From assembly GCF_037113525.1 (NCBI RefSeq), contig NZ_CP146963.1, forward strand, positions 1,302,001-1,366,000: DNA of 64,000 bases, given 5' to 3'. The first letter of the stretch is position 1. Each line of letters opens with the position of its first letter. The position numbers and the translations under genes were made by a program. Below are positions 45,594 to 53,069 of the stretch, piece after piece. This DNA is from Butyrivibrio fibrisolvens (lineage in GTDB: Bacteria > Bacillota > Clostridia > Lachnospirales > Lachnospiraceae). Below the pieces are notes generated by a model, which saw only the letters and a list, made by a program, of their open reading frames with translations, searched no databases and was not told the DNA's origin.

Positions 45594-46989
45594 TGTTGCC
45601 ACCTTCCTTTCTGTAGGAAGCGAAGGAGATGGCATCTGTAAGCCTCTTCTTTGACTGCGCATGTTTCTTTTCAAGAGCATCCAGGAACCTTGACGTTTCA
45701 GATGTTGCAAGCTGTATGCCGACCGGAAGGGTTTCGTTCTTGTCGCAGTATTCTCCAATCTTTAATGGCTTTGCGGTAAACGGTTCAATCCCCGGATAAG
45801 ATACTGTGATAGTCTCAGGAAAGAACGGGTCATAGGCTACTTCCACCATGTGGCTGATAAGTGAAGGTTTAGTTTCGTACTTTCGTCCTTTAAAGCTTAT
45901 GCAGGCTCCTTTATCTACCTGCCGTGTGACGTGGTACATGAAAGCCTCTGATACAGTTGATGTATCGATGAATGTAAGCGGTCTTTTGTCACGATTAAAT
46001 TCTTGAACTGGAGTTATACCTTCATTCGGCACATTTACTCCGACGCTTTCATAGTACTCTCTGATACCAGAATGAGGCTTCTTGTTGTAATACTCTTCAA
46101 GGAAGATGGTCCAAAGGCGATTAAGTTCTTCAAGAGAAGTGATTTTTTTGAGTTTGGCTTCTCGCAAAAAGGCATCGACTACCTGATGGAATTTCTCAAT
46201 CTTGCCTTTACTTTTACCGCTTCGCACCTTGGCATGGTTGATTCTTATGCCAAGTCTTGTAAGTGATAGCTTGAGCTGTTTTGCTATGTACTGAGTTCCA
46301 TTATCAAAGTAGCATGCATCAAACTTTCCATAACGGAGTATGACCTTTCTGAATGTATCTTCAACAATGGTCTCTTCCTGGTTGTCATAGAACTGCGAAG
46401 AAAGTATCATCCTGGAATGGTCATCGATAGCAGAAGAAAGATATGTCTGAACTTTCTTTCCACCTATCTGTAACATCGGTCCATACTTAATGTCACCTTG
46501 GACAAGCATCATTCTGTGAGGCTTGCAGAATCTTTTGGATGAGCTTTCTCTGGCATCTGAATATACCTTAAGATGTTTGGTTCCAAAGCCCTGTTTGTAC
46601 ATGTGGCGTTGAAGAGTAGACCTTTTAAGAACACCAATAGGAACTTTACCTTCAATCTCAAGGATCGTTATGATTTGATCCACAGATCTTCCTGGTACCT
46701 CAAGCCTAAGCTGTATGGCTTCTTTTACAAGGTTGTCAAAGTTCTCTGGCAGCTTGTGTGAATGTACTCCTGATCTTGGAACAGGCTTAAGACCTTCAAA
46801 CTCATTATCGCGAAATGAACTTTCATATCTGTACAGTGTTCTTGGTGAAATATCGTTCTGAACTGCGATCTTGTTTCGCATCTGGATCTTTTTAGCATTA
46901 TCCATTTCAGGATCCAGAAGTGGTGATATAAGCCTGAAACGTTCAAGAGCCTCACGTTCCTGCCATTTGATATTTTCGTTATTTTCCAT
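45586..46989 (-). CDS. DDE (rve-type) transposase
   Basis: A 467-residue transposase. The N-terminal helix-turn-helix has SPRTLYRYESSF. The catalytic core has D166 (VQGDIKYG), D229 (CYFDNGTQY) and E265 (KGKIEKFHQ), giving the DD35E spacing. A C-terminal beta-barrel of the Mu type follows (about 350-420, ACISFKGRKYETKPSLISH). AGGAGGTAA is before the ATG. It is the catalytic partner of the ATPase. Confidence 0.9.
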   Translation of the reverse strand: MENNENIKWQEREALERFRLISPLLDPEMDNAKKIQMRNKIAVQNDISPRTLYRYESSFRDNEFEGLKPVPRSGVHSHKLPENFDNLVKEAIQLRLEVPGRSVDQIITILEIEGKVPIGVLKRSTLQRHMYKQGFGTKHLKVYSDARESSSKRFCKPHRMMLVQGDIKYGPMLQIGGKKVQTYLSSAIDDHSRMILSSQFYDNQEETIVEDTFRKVILRYGKFDACYFDNGTQYIAKQLKLSLTRLGIRINHAKVRSGKSKGKIEKFHQVVDAFLREAKLKKITSLEELNRLWTIFLEEYYNKKPHSGIREYYESVGVNVPNEGITPVQEFNRDKRPLTFIDTSTVSEAFMYHVTRQVDKGACISFKGRKYETKPSLISHMVEVAYDPFFPETITVSYPGIEPFTAKPLKIGEYCDKNETLPVGIQLATSETSRFLDALEKKHAQSKKRLTDAISFASYRKEGGNNV

Positions 46990-47061
46990 CGTCAGTTACC
47001 TCCTATGAGGCAACTATACGAGAACTGATCTTGACACTCAAAACAAAGTGAGTGCAAAGAA

Positions 47062-47574
47062 TTACCAGACAGGGACAAGATAATTACCGCTATTGTAGAT
47101 GGTGCGGATGATATATCCCAGCCAGTGAGGTTTGACTTCAATTTTTTTGAAAGTACTGAGCAATGATACGCCTGATATCAGGAAGTCATCTCTGTTATCA
47201 AGCAGCCTGTATATGGTATTGCGAAGATATCCTTCGGCACGTTCTTTGTTTTCTTTGTACCACAGGATCCATCTTTTCATAGTTTCCTCACAAGGGTAGT
47301 CTTCGGAATCCTCATCATCTGATGTAACAATTCCATCTATGACTCCGGTTATTATCTCTGAGTCATAATGTTTATAGGGGACCAGGCAATCCGGCAACTC
47401 TGTATGAAAGCCCCCACATCCCAAGCATTGAAGCCTTCGGATGATAAACCACTCTATAATACCACCTTCCTTGCGGTGTATCCGTTTCTTGGAATCTCGG
47501 TATTTAAGCTCACCACCACAGTGAGGACACGGTGGTGTGATACCATTGCTCTCAACTAAAAATATTTTCTTTAT
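47062..47574 (-). CDS. DUF6431-like zinc-ribbon protein of the transposon, start unclear
   Basis: About 170 residues if read from an ATA at 47574; the first ordinary candidate is TTG at 47424, which would cut off half of a zinc ribbon. The ribbon is CPHCGG ... CLGCGG, followed by FHTELPDCLVPYKHY and a helical C-terminal part. The pattern resembles DUF6431 proteins that accompany such transposons (by eye). It precedes the transposase gene by 72 bp. It is either started at a non-standard codon or is 5'-decayed. Confidence 0.6.
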   Translation of the reverse strand: MKKIFLVESNGITPPCPHCGGELKYRDSKKRIHRKEGGIIEWFIIRRLQCLGCGGFHTELPDCLVPYKHYDSEIITGVIDGIVTSDDEDSEDYPCEETMKRWILWYKENKERAEGYLRNTIYRLLDNRDDFLISGVSLLSTFKKIEVKPHWLGYIIRTIYNSGNYLVPVW

Positions 47575-47587
47575 GGCGGGTAAGGTA

Positions 47588-47673
47588 GTACTCTGATATA
47601 ATAATCATGGTTGAAAAACCACGTCCCAGAGTACGCGACTTTCCACGGAGGGTGCTCTGGGACATTCCTTTTT
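47588..47673 (+). promoter_or_regulatory. Two mutually exclusive hairpins, attenuator-like, at the transposon end
   Basis: GTACTCTG (47588-47595) can pair with CAGAGTAC (47627-47634). GTCCCAGAG (47623-47631) can instead pair with CTCTGGGAC (47655-47663), which is followed by ATTCCTTTTT. The shared CAGAG lets only one form. A third hairpin (ATACTGT with ACAGTAT) follows before the terminal repeat. Confidence 0.45.
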
Positions 47674-47698
47674 ATATACTGTTCTTATGACAGTATAC

Positions 47699-47716
47699 AG
47701 AGCAGTTCCGTGTCAA
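47699..47716 (-). repeat. Right terminal inverted repeat of the transposon
   Basis: AGAGCAGTTCCGTGTCAA, matching the inverted left end at 16 of 18 positions. Confidence 0.65.
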
Positions 47717-47803
47717 ACAAGCAGATCTGTATTATGTTAATTTGAGAGGTCTACAACAGAATGGACTGATGCCAAGAAGGGTATATATCAATAGGAGAGT
47801 TTT

Positions 47804-48004
47804 ATGTCATATGGATTGATATGTGAGGATTGCGGCTGCCCTTTCTTTTATCAGGAAGAGGATGGCTATTATTGCGAGGATTGCGAACGCTATTATTCTT
47901 TTTATGAAGCATTTTCATTATTAGGGATACAGGAATATAGGCGTGAAATGAAGGCTGCAAAACTTAAAACAGTATTTTTAACATTAAGGTGGATGGTAAG
48001 ATGA
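47804..48004 (+). CDS. Small zinc-ribbon protein
   Basis: A 66-residue protein with CEDCGCPFFYQEEDGYYCEDC, a compact C-x2-C ... C-x2-C ribbon, then a helical tail. TAGGAGAG precedes the ATG. The stop overlaps the start of the nuclease gene, so the two are coupled and possibly act together. Confidence 0.7.
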   Translation: MSYGLICEDCGCPFFYQEEDGYYCEDCERYYSFYEAFSLLGIQEYRREMKAAKLKTVFLTLRWMVR

Positions 48005-48969
48005 AACGAAGATTGAATTATGATTTTTTTATGGAGTTTCTAGATGGAAGCTTAGCAGGGATACTAAATATGGTTCATAATGACACAACGCTCATTATGG
48101 AACTTCGTGGTAATAAGGTTGTAATTTACTATCGTGGCGGAGCTTTATTTACCATTACCAATACAGGCAAAGGTTATGAAATATATCATAATCCTGCATA
48201 TTGGCTTCCAGAAAAGAAATATGAGGAACTTGTTACTGACCCTTCACCCGAGGAATGCGTAAAGAATGTAGCTCTGTATAAGCATCAAATGGACTACTAT
48301 AGATCTATTAATCCTGAGTTGGAGGCACAATGCTTACTACAACTGGTACTGGAAAATAATATCCTTCCTGGGAAGTCAAAAACTACAGGGGATTACTTTA
48401 TATTAGATATTGAGTATGCATATAAAGAACAAGGCGGATTGAATCTAAGATTTGATGCAATCGGTCTTAACTGGCCTTCTACTTCCTCAGATCGTAGAAA
48501 ACGTATTGATATGGGAATAACATTTTTTGAAATGAAGTATTATGATGGAGCCATGAAGGGAAAAGCTGGCATACAGAAGCATATCAGTGATTATAGGGCA
48601 TTCATAGAGACTAAAGCTTATTTTGATATGTGCAGAGATATGGAAGGGGTTTTCTGGCAAAAATACCATCTTGGACTCATCCCGGCTTATATGATGCCAA
48701 CTAATCTTGATGATAAAGATGCCAATATAATAATAGATGAAAACAAAGTGGATTTAGCCTTTCTTTTTGCTAACAGAGATCCTGACAGTACAATAGCAAA
48801 AGCTGAACTTAGTGCAGCAGTAGAAAAGTACGGAAAGGAAAGAACTCAGGATATCTATGTAGCAAACGCTTCAGACATAGGGTATGTATTATTCCGATAC
48901 AAGGATAATGGCAAAGGACAAGGCAAGGCTGATCGCTACATAAGAATTGCGGATTATGTTAATCTCTGA
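48001..48969 (+). CDS. PD-(D/E)XK nuclease-fold protein with shared N-terminal domain (2)
   Basis: A 322-residue protein. The N terminus (FFMEFLDGSLAGILNMV, LIMELRGNKVVIYYRGG) is a common Firmicutes domain also present at 43398. The nuclease core has D152 in LRFDAIGL, E177-M-K179 in FFEMKYYDGAMKG, and GIQKHISDYRAF. ATG 48001 is preferred over 47989 (GGTGG upstream and overlap with the ribbon gene's stop). It ends at a terminator shared with the nuclease at 42521. Confidence 0.78.
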   Translation: MKRRLNYDFFMEFLDGSLAGILNMVHNDTTLIMELRGNKVVIYYRGGALFTITNTGKGYEIYHNPAYWLPEKKYEELVTDPSPEECVKNVALYKHQMDYYRSINPELEAQCLLQLVLENNILPGKSKTTGDYFILDIEYAYKEQGGLNLRFDAIGLNWPSTSSDRRKRIDMGITFFEMKYYDGAMKGKAGIQKHISDYRAFIETKAYFDMCRDMEGVFWQKYHLGLIPAYMMPTNLDDKDANIIIDENKVDLAFLFANRDPDSTIAKAELSAAVEKYGKERTQDIYVANASDIGYVLFRYKDNGKGQGKADRYIRIADYVNL

Positions 48970-48975
48970 TAATTA

Positions 48976-49008
48976 AGCAATGTGCTAAAAAAGGCACATT
49001 GCTTTTTT
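48976..49008 (+). terminator. Terminator, copy 4 of the GTGC hairpin type
   Basis: AGCAATGTGC pairs with GCACATTGCT around TAAAAAAG, followed by a T-run. Nearly the same as 43306-43336. Confidence 0.85.
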
Positions 49009-49089
49009 TATTATGTGATTGTAAAGGTACACTAGTGAACAAGGATCTGTTTCACCGCTGGTTAAGAAATGAAAGGATAATGCAGGGAA

Positions 49090-50364
49090 ATGAAGGATTT
49101 TTTTGAAGAAATAGTTGGATATGAAGATATCAAAAAGGAATTACGAATTATTAGCGATATGCTGAATAACGCAGAAATGTATAAAAAACTTGGAGCAAGT
49201 ATCAATGAGGGGGTAATTCTAAATGGTAGACCAGGCACTGGTAAGACTACCATGGCTAACTGCCTTATAAAATCCACTAACAGATCAGTTTACTTATGTA
49301 GAAAGAAGGCTACAGACGGTGAGTTTGTGAAGACAATAAATGATGTGTTCAAGAATGCTAAAGAAAACATGCCATCAATTGTGCTTTTAGATGATCTCGA
49401 TAAGTTTTCTGATAAGGATGAGAATTGTGATGCAGAGGAATTCGCTGCTGTTCAATCCTGCATGGACGAAATAAAAGGGATGGATATTTTTGTTATCGCA
49501 ACTGTCAACAACATACGAAAGATTCCTGATTCTTTGAAAAGAGCAGGGAGGTTGGGTAAAAGAATATATGTGCGCTTGCCTAAAGCCAATGAGGCAGCAA
49601 GGATTGTAAAACATTATCTTGATAGGATTGAAAATTGCAATGATTTAGATGAAATGTCAATTGCAAGAATGTTGAATGGTGAATCGTGCGCAGCATTGGA
49701 GAATGTAATAAACAGCGCTGCTATGAAGGCTGCTTTCAATCGTCAGGATAAAGTGAATATGCAAAACATAATAGATGCATGTTTGGATGTGATATTTGAC
49801 GCTCCCGAAAGTGAGGAGGATCTTTCAGAAGAGTTCAAACGTAGAGTCGCCTATCACGAAGCTGGTCATGCAGTTGCCGCTGAAGTATTGGACCCAGGGA
49901 GTGTAAGTATAATCTCTATAAGAAAAACAGATGGTGGTAAATATGGATTTATCAAGTATTTAAGACGTGAAGAAAAAGAGGATTTTTGTAGTGATTATAG
50001 CGAAAACATTATTATGACATCATTGGCAGGGAAAGCGGCTACAGAACTTGTTTTTGGAGAGTCCGATATGGGGGTGAACAGTGACCTACATCATGCATTT
50101 GATAAAGCTAAAATAATGGTTGACAACAGATGCATGTATGGATTTAATAACTGGATTGAAGATAATGACTCAAGTTTTGTGGCTGAAAATAGAAACCGTG
50201 CTATGGCAATGGTATTGGAGAAAAACTATCTGGAAGTCAAAAAGCTGTTGGCAGCAAATCGAGTTTTATTGGATAAAATTGCTGATGAATTGATAAAGAA
50301 TACAACCCTTACATATTCAGATGTTCAGAGCATATGTGTTTCGTATAAAAAACAAATATCGTGA
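49090..50364 (+). CDS. Soluble FtsH-like AAA+ metalloprotease
   Basis: A 424-residue protein without membrane helices. It has an AAA+ domain with Walker A GRPGTGKT (46-53), Walker B IVLLDDLDK and an arginine-finger region RAGRLGKR. An M41-type protease domain follows with H256-E-A-G-H260 and a likely third ligand D332 in NSDLHHAFDKA. Normal FtsH has about 600 residues and two membrane helices. The loss of these suggests a cytosolic protease for chosen targets. It lies in the nuclease island; a role in defence or toxin control is possible but unproven. Confidence 0.85.
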   Translation: MKDFFEEIVGYEDIKKELRIISDMLNNAEMYKKLGASINEGVILNGRPGTGKTTMANCLIKSTNRSVYLCRKKATDGEFVKTINDVFKNAKENMPSIVLLDDLDKFSDKDENCDAEEFAAVQSCMDEIKGMDIFVIATVNNIRKIPDSLKRAGRLGKRIYVRLPKANEAARIVKHYLDRIENCNDLDEMSIARMLNGESCAALENVINSAAMKAAFNRQDKVNMQNIIDACLDVIFDAPESEEDLSEEFKRRVAYHEAGHAVAAEVLDPGSVSIISIRKTDGGKYGFIKYLRREEKEDFCSDYSENIIMTSLAGKAATELVFGESDMGVNSDLHHAFDKAKIMVDNRCMYGFNNWIEDNDSSFVAENRNRAMAMVLEKNYLEVKKLLAANRVLLDKIADELIKNTTLTYSDVQSICVSYKKQIS

Positions 50365-50394
50365 ATTATAGGAAAACTATGATAAGGAAAAACT

Positions 50395-50742
50395 ATGACT
50401 AATCGGAGAAGAGGAGTATTTTGGGTTATTGACGGAGAACTGTTGGCGGTTCCATATGAAGAAAAGCAGGAATTTATTCCCAAGATAATTATGGTATCAC
50501 CTCCGGAAATAGGAAAAGATATCAGAACCTCTCCTTTCTATGGAGGATTTGTTGAGGACGCTATTGAAGAGTCAAAAAGATTCCCGGAATTTTATAAGAA
50601 AGTCGCTGATGAAAAGGGGTGTATATTCTTTGATGCAGCCAAATACATATATCCTTCAGATATAGATTCGCTTCATCTTGAACCAGAAGGACATGAGATA
50701 CTGGCGGATGAACTATATCATGTTATCAAAAATATAGTCTAG
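50395..50742 (+). CDS. Short chimeric protein: unknown N terminus joined to an SGNH-hydrolase end
   Basis: A 115-residue frame. Residues 1-24 (RRGVFWVIDGELLAVPYEE) look like the start of an unrelated conserved protein. Residues 28-115 (IIMVSPPEIG..., DAAKYIYPSDIDSLHLEPEGH) match the C-terminal third of SGNH/GDSL hydrolases, including the late D-x-x-H pair. The catalytic Ser block is missing, so hydrolase activity is unlikely. Probably a deletion fusion, possibly untranslated. Confidence 0.6.
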   Translation: MTNRRRGVFWVIDGELLAVPYEEKQEFIPKIIMVSPPEIGKDIRTSPFYGGFVEDAIEESKRFPEFYKKVADEKGCIFFDAAKYIYPSDIDSLHLEPEGHEILADELYHVIKNIV

Positions 50743-50803
50743 TTGATTGAACCTGGTACAATTAACATAAGTTTTATTTTAGTAGCAGGAAAGATTCTAA
50801 GAT

Positions 50804-51115
50804 ATGTATAATGTCATAAGCGAGATAAATAAGTTAGAAGAAAAATATGGCGAAGAGTTTAACTGGGGCACAGACCTTAAGCCTGAATATTTCGAAACAG
50901 AACTAAAGAGAGAGACAACTATTGCCCCCTTTAAAAGTGTAAAGGCGATAGCCAGAAGTTATTCCAACGATGACGTTCTGTTTGTTCTTGATGATGAAGT
51001 ATACCGAATATATCATCTTACATATTCAGGTGGTAATCCCAGATATCAGGAATTTACTGACGGTCAGGCTGCAGTAGACTATATTGAAAAACGGTTTTTA
51101 AATGAGTATTTGTAA
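50804..51115 (+). CDS. Small hypothetical protein
   Basis: A 103-residue soluble protein with helices at both ends and strands between (DDVLFVLDDEVYRIYHLTYS). GCAGGAAAG stands before the ATG. Function unknown; the size would suit an immunity or accessory protein. Confidence 0.55.
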   Translation: MYNVISEINKLEEKYGEEFNWGTDLKPEYFETELKRETTIAPFKSVKAIARSYSNDDVLFVLDDEVYRIYHLTYSGGNPRYQEFTDGQAAVDYIEKRFLNEYL

Positions 51116-51194
51116 AGCATATTTCTAAATTCAGAAAAAAGGAAGTAGTATAAGATAATAATATGGTTGATATGATTGAAAGGATTATTTGAAT

Positions 51195-51566
51195 ATGAAT
51201 TTCATCGGAAACTTAATTTGGATAATATGCGGTGGCTTATTTAGTGCTATAGGATGGTGGCTGGCAGGTATTCTTTGGTGCATCACAATAGTTGGAATTC
51301 CTGTCGGTCTGCAATGCTTTAAAATGTCATCATTATCACTAAATCCATTTGGAAAAGAAGTGATAGATGAGGGCGGAGCAGTATCTTGCCTATTAAACAT
51401 TATCTGGTTCTTTGCATCTGGATTAGAACTTGCTATTGGGAATTTTGTTATTGGATGCGTTCTTTGCGTTACGATTATTGGAATTCCTTTCGGAATGCAG
51501 TTTTTCAAGATTGCTAGATTAGCACTTTTTCCCTTTGGGGCGAGAATAGTGAAGATAACATATTAA
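51195..51566 (+). CDS. YccF-family membrane protein
   Basis: A 123-residue protein with two YccF (PF03733) repeats. Each has a hydrophobic helix ending in a G-I-P turn: ITIVGIPVGLQCFKM and VTIIGIPFGMQFFKI, followed by L-x-P-F-G. ATG 51195 has AAGGA at distance; 51189 is also possible. The family is small inner-membrane proteins of unknown role. Its stop touches the T-arm-like terminator of the opposite strand. Confidence 0.85.
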   Translation: MNFIGNLIWIICGGLFSAIGWWLAGILWCITIVGIPVGLQCFKMSSLSLNPFGKEVIDEGGAVSCLLNIIWFFASGLELAIGNFVIGCVLCVTIIGIPFGMQFFKIARLALFPFGARIVKITY

Positions 51567-51593
51567 AAGGTGACGGGAATCGAACCCGTCACC
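51565..51593 (-). terminator. T-arm-like terminator, copy 1
   Basis: On the minus strand GGTGACGGG, TTCGATT loop and CCCGTCACC form a nine-bp stem with the canonical T-loop sequence of a tRNA, followed by TTTT. It lies 60 bp after the stop of the Rpn-type nuclease gene. The flanking CGAATCTAT... block is shared with copies at 55689 and 57222. No acceptor, D or anticodon arm exists, so it is not a tRNA. Confidence 0.75.
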
Positions 51594-51653
51594 ATAAAAA
51601 TCGAATCTATTTGATTTCCTGAAAATATATTTCATCAAGGCAATTTTAAGCAG

Positions 51654-52697
51654 TTAGTGACTGATTTGTGCTTCCAACTCTTTAATCTTGGCTTGAAGAT
51701 CTGCGATAGTTGAGTCTTTCTGAGAAATAGTGGCATCCTTCTGTGATAACTGAGCATCTTTCTCAGATATAGTAGCATTAGCATTATCAAGTTGATCCTG
51801 CAACTCGTCAATCATATAAATAACAGTGTTCTGATCAAGTTCTTGAAGTTCTTTCGAAAACATTTTCATTACCTCTTCAACATTGAGACACATATCATAA
51901 AGATCTTGATACATGGGCGTGAAAGAAGGATATTTCTCAATAAGCTTTCCAATGTAATTAATATCATCACATCCCAGAAATGTAAGCCATGCATCAAATT
52001 CATTGTCTATACCTTCATTATGAAGTTTGTCCATGAAAATATCAATAGGAATGAAGATACAGTTCTCCAGCATATTAAGCGTTAATCCTGAATCGGATTT
52101 GTGTTTAAAGGTGTGCATTAAGATATTTGGATAATTCTTGAATTCGAGTGGGCTAGATTCCATAAAGACGATAGTATAGACAGGAGGTACATCCTTATAA
52201 TTGAATTTTTTATTATATTCCTTGCACTTTGTCTTAATCCGTTTATATTGTCGCATCAAAAGATCAGCCATATAGCAGGAAGCTCGTTCCCCTGCAAACC
52301 TGTAGCCTATTTTTTGAACTTCGATATTGGCTATAGTTCCATCTTCGAGTTCTACAACAATATCAGTGATTACCAAGGAGGCTTCATCACCTAATCTGTT
52401 ATTGTCATTTGCAAGCTGATGTTTTACAGTGACTTTTTGCCCCATAATGACAGAAAGAAGCCAAGACAACCTTTCCGGCTTGGTTTCAGGATTTAAGATT
52501 TCTTTGAAATAGCTGTCATACAGCATTTTGACACCTTTTGATCCGGTACAGATATCCAGAAAAAGATCCTGATGCTCAGAAGCCCACGAATCGAAAGTAA
52601 GACTGAGCTCCGGAGATTTTCCTATCTCCACTAAAATCTCTTCCCTGGTTCTAATAACAGGAAAAAAGGGTTTAAGACTTGAATAGTTACTTTGCAT
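51654..52697 (-). CDS. Rpn / PD-(D/E)XK transposase-family nuclease
   Basis: A 347-residue protein of the Rpn or PDDEXK_2 family. The nuclease core shows D in SLVITDIVVELEDGTIANIEVQK (E-V-Q-K variant of the D/E-x-K site), then the family block YRFAGERASCYMADLLMRQY. The C-terminal 45 residues are a coiled coil made of near-repeats (ATISEKDAQLSQKD, ATISQKDSTIADLQ). Such proteins promote recombination or spread as selfish genes. A single gene with its own terminator. Confidence 0.82.
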   Translation of the reverse strand: MQSNYSSLKPFFPVIRTREEILVEIGKSPELSLTFDSWASEHQDLFLDICTGSKGVKMLYDSYFKEILNPETKPERLSWLLSVIMGQKVTVKHQLANDNNRLGDEASLVITDIVVELEDGTIANIEVQKIGYRFAGERASCYMADLLMRQYKRIKTKCKEYNKKFNYKDVPPVYTIVFMESSPLEFKNYPNILMHTFKHKSDSGLTLNMLENCIFIPIDIFMDKLHNEGIDNEFDAWLTFLGCDDINYIGKLIEKYPSFTPMYQDLYDMCLNVEEVMKMFSKELQELDQNTVIYMIDELQDQLDNANATISEKDAQLSQKDATISQKDSTIADLQAKIKELEAQISH

Positions 52698-53069
52698 ATA
52701 GATTCCTTTCTTGCAATTAAAAATAGTTCCCAGTTCTACTTACGTAGTGCGTGGAATTGTTGGCGAGAACTCGCCATGACAGTCATTGACTGTGAATATT
52801 GTGCTTTAGATGTGAACACGAAAGGAATCATATCACAAAATGATTATTATGTATAGACATGAAATTATTATTGAATAGTTATTGAACCTGGTACCTCCCA
52901 TTTTTTTCACCATTAAAAAATGATACAAATCGCTGAAAAATATAGCACAATGAGAATTAATAAGCAAATGGACTCTTGAAGTTCACAAAATTGGTGGTAT
53001 TATTATAATGTATTTTGCAAAATGGAATAGTATAAAATATAATGAACTATAAATTAAGAGGTAGTTGTA
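52698..53069. other. Intergenic region with small hairpins and a possible promoter
   Basis: Small hairpins (GGCGAGAACTCGCC; CAGTCATTGACTG) lie near 52780. A TATAAT box at 53004-53009 is a likely -10 element for the radical SAM gene, but its -35 box is weak (GTTCAC at 17 bp). Nothing else was recognised. Confidence 0.4.

Larger units (their letters stand above)
44313..47716 (-). mobile_element. 3.4-kb transposon: zinc-ribbon protein, DDE transposase, AAA ATPase, small protein
   Basis: The ends carry an 18-bp inverted repeat with two mismatches (TTGACCCTGAACTGCTCT and TTGACACGGAACTGCTCT). Four minus-strand genes lie inside. The transposase plus ExeA/TniB-like ATPase pair is the organisation of Tn552/Tn5090-like and related elements. 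No target duplication was found. It lies between two genes for related PD-(D/E)XK proteins and interrupts neither. Confidence 0.75.

Noticed and set aside
44313..47716. Transposon disrupting a nuclease gene
   Set aside because: Both neighbouring genes have complete starts, stops and motifs; the insertion is intergenic.
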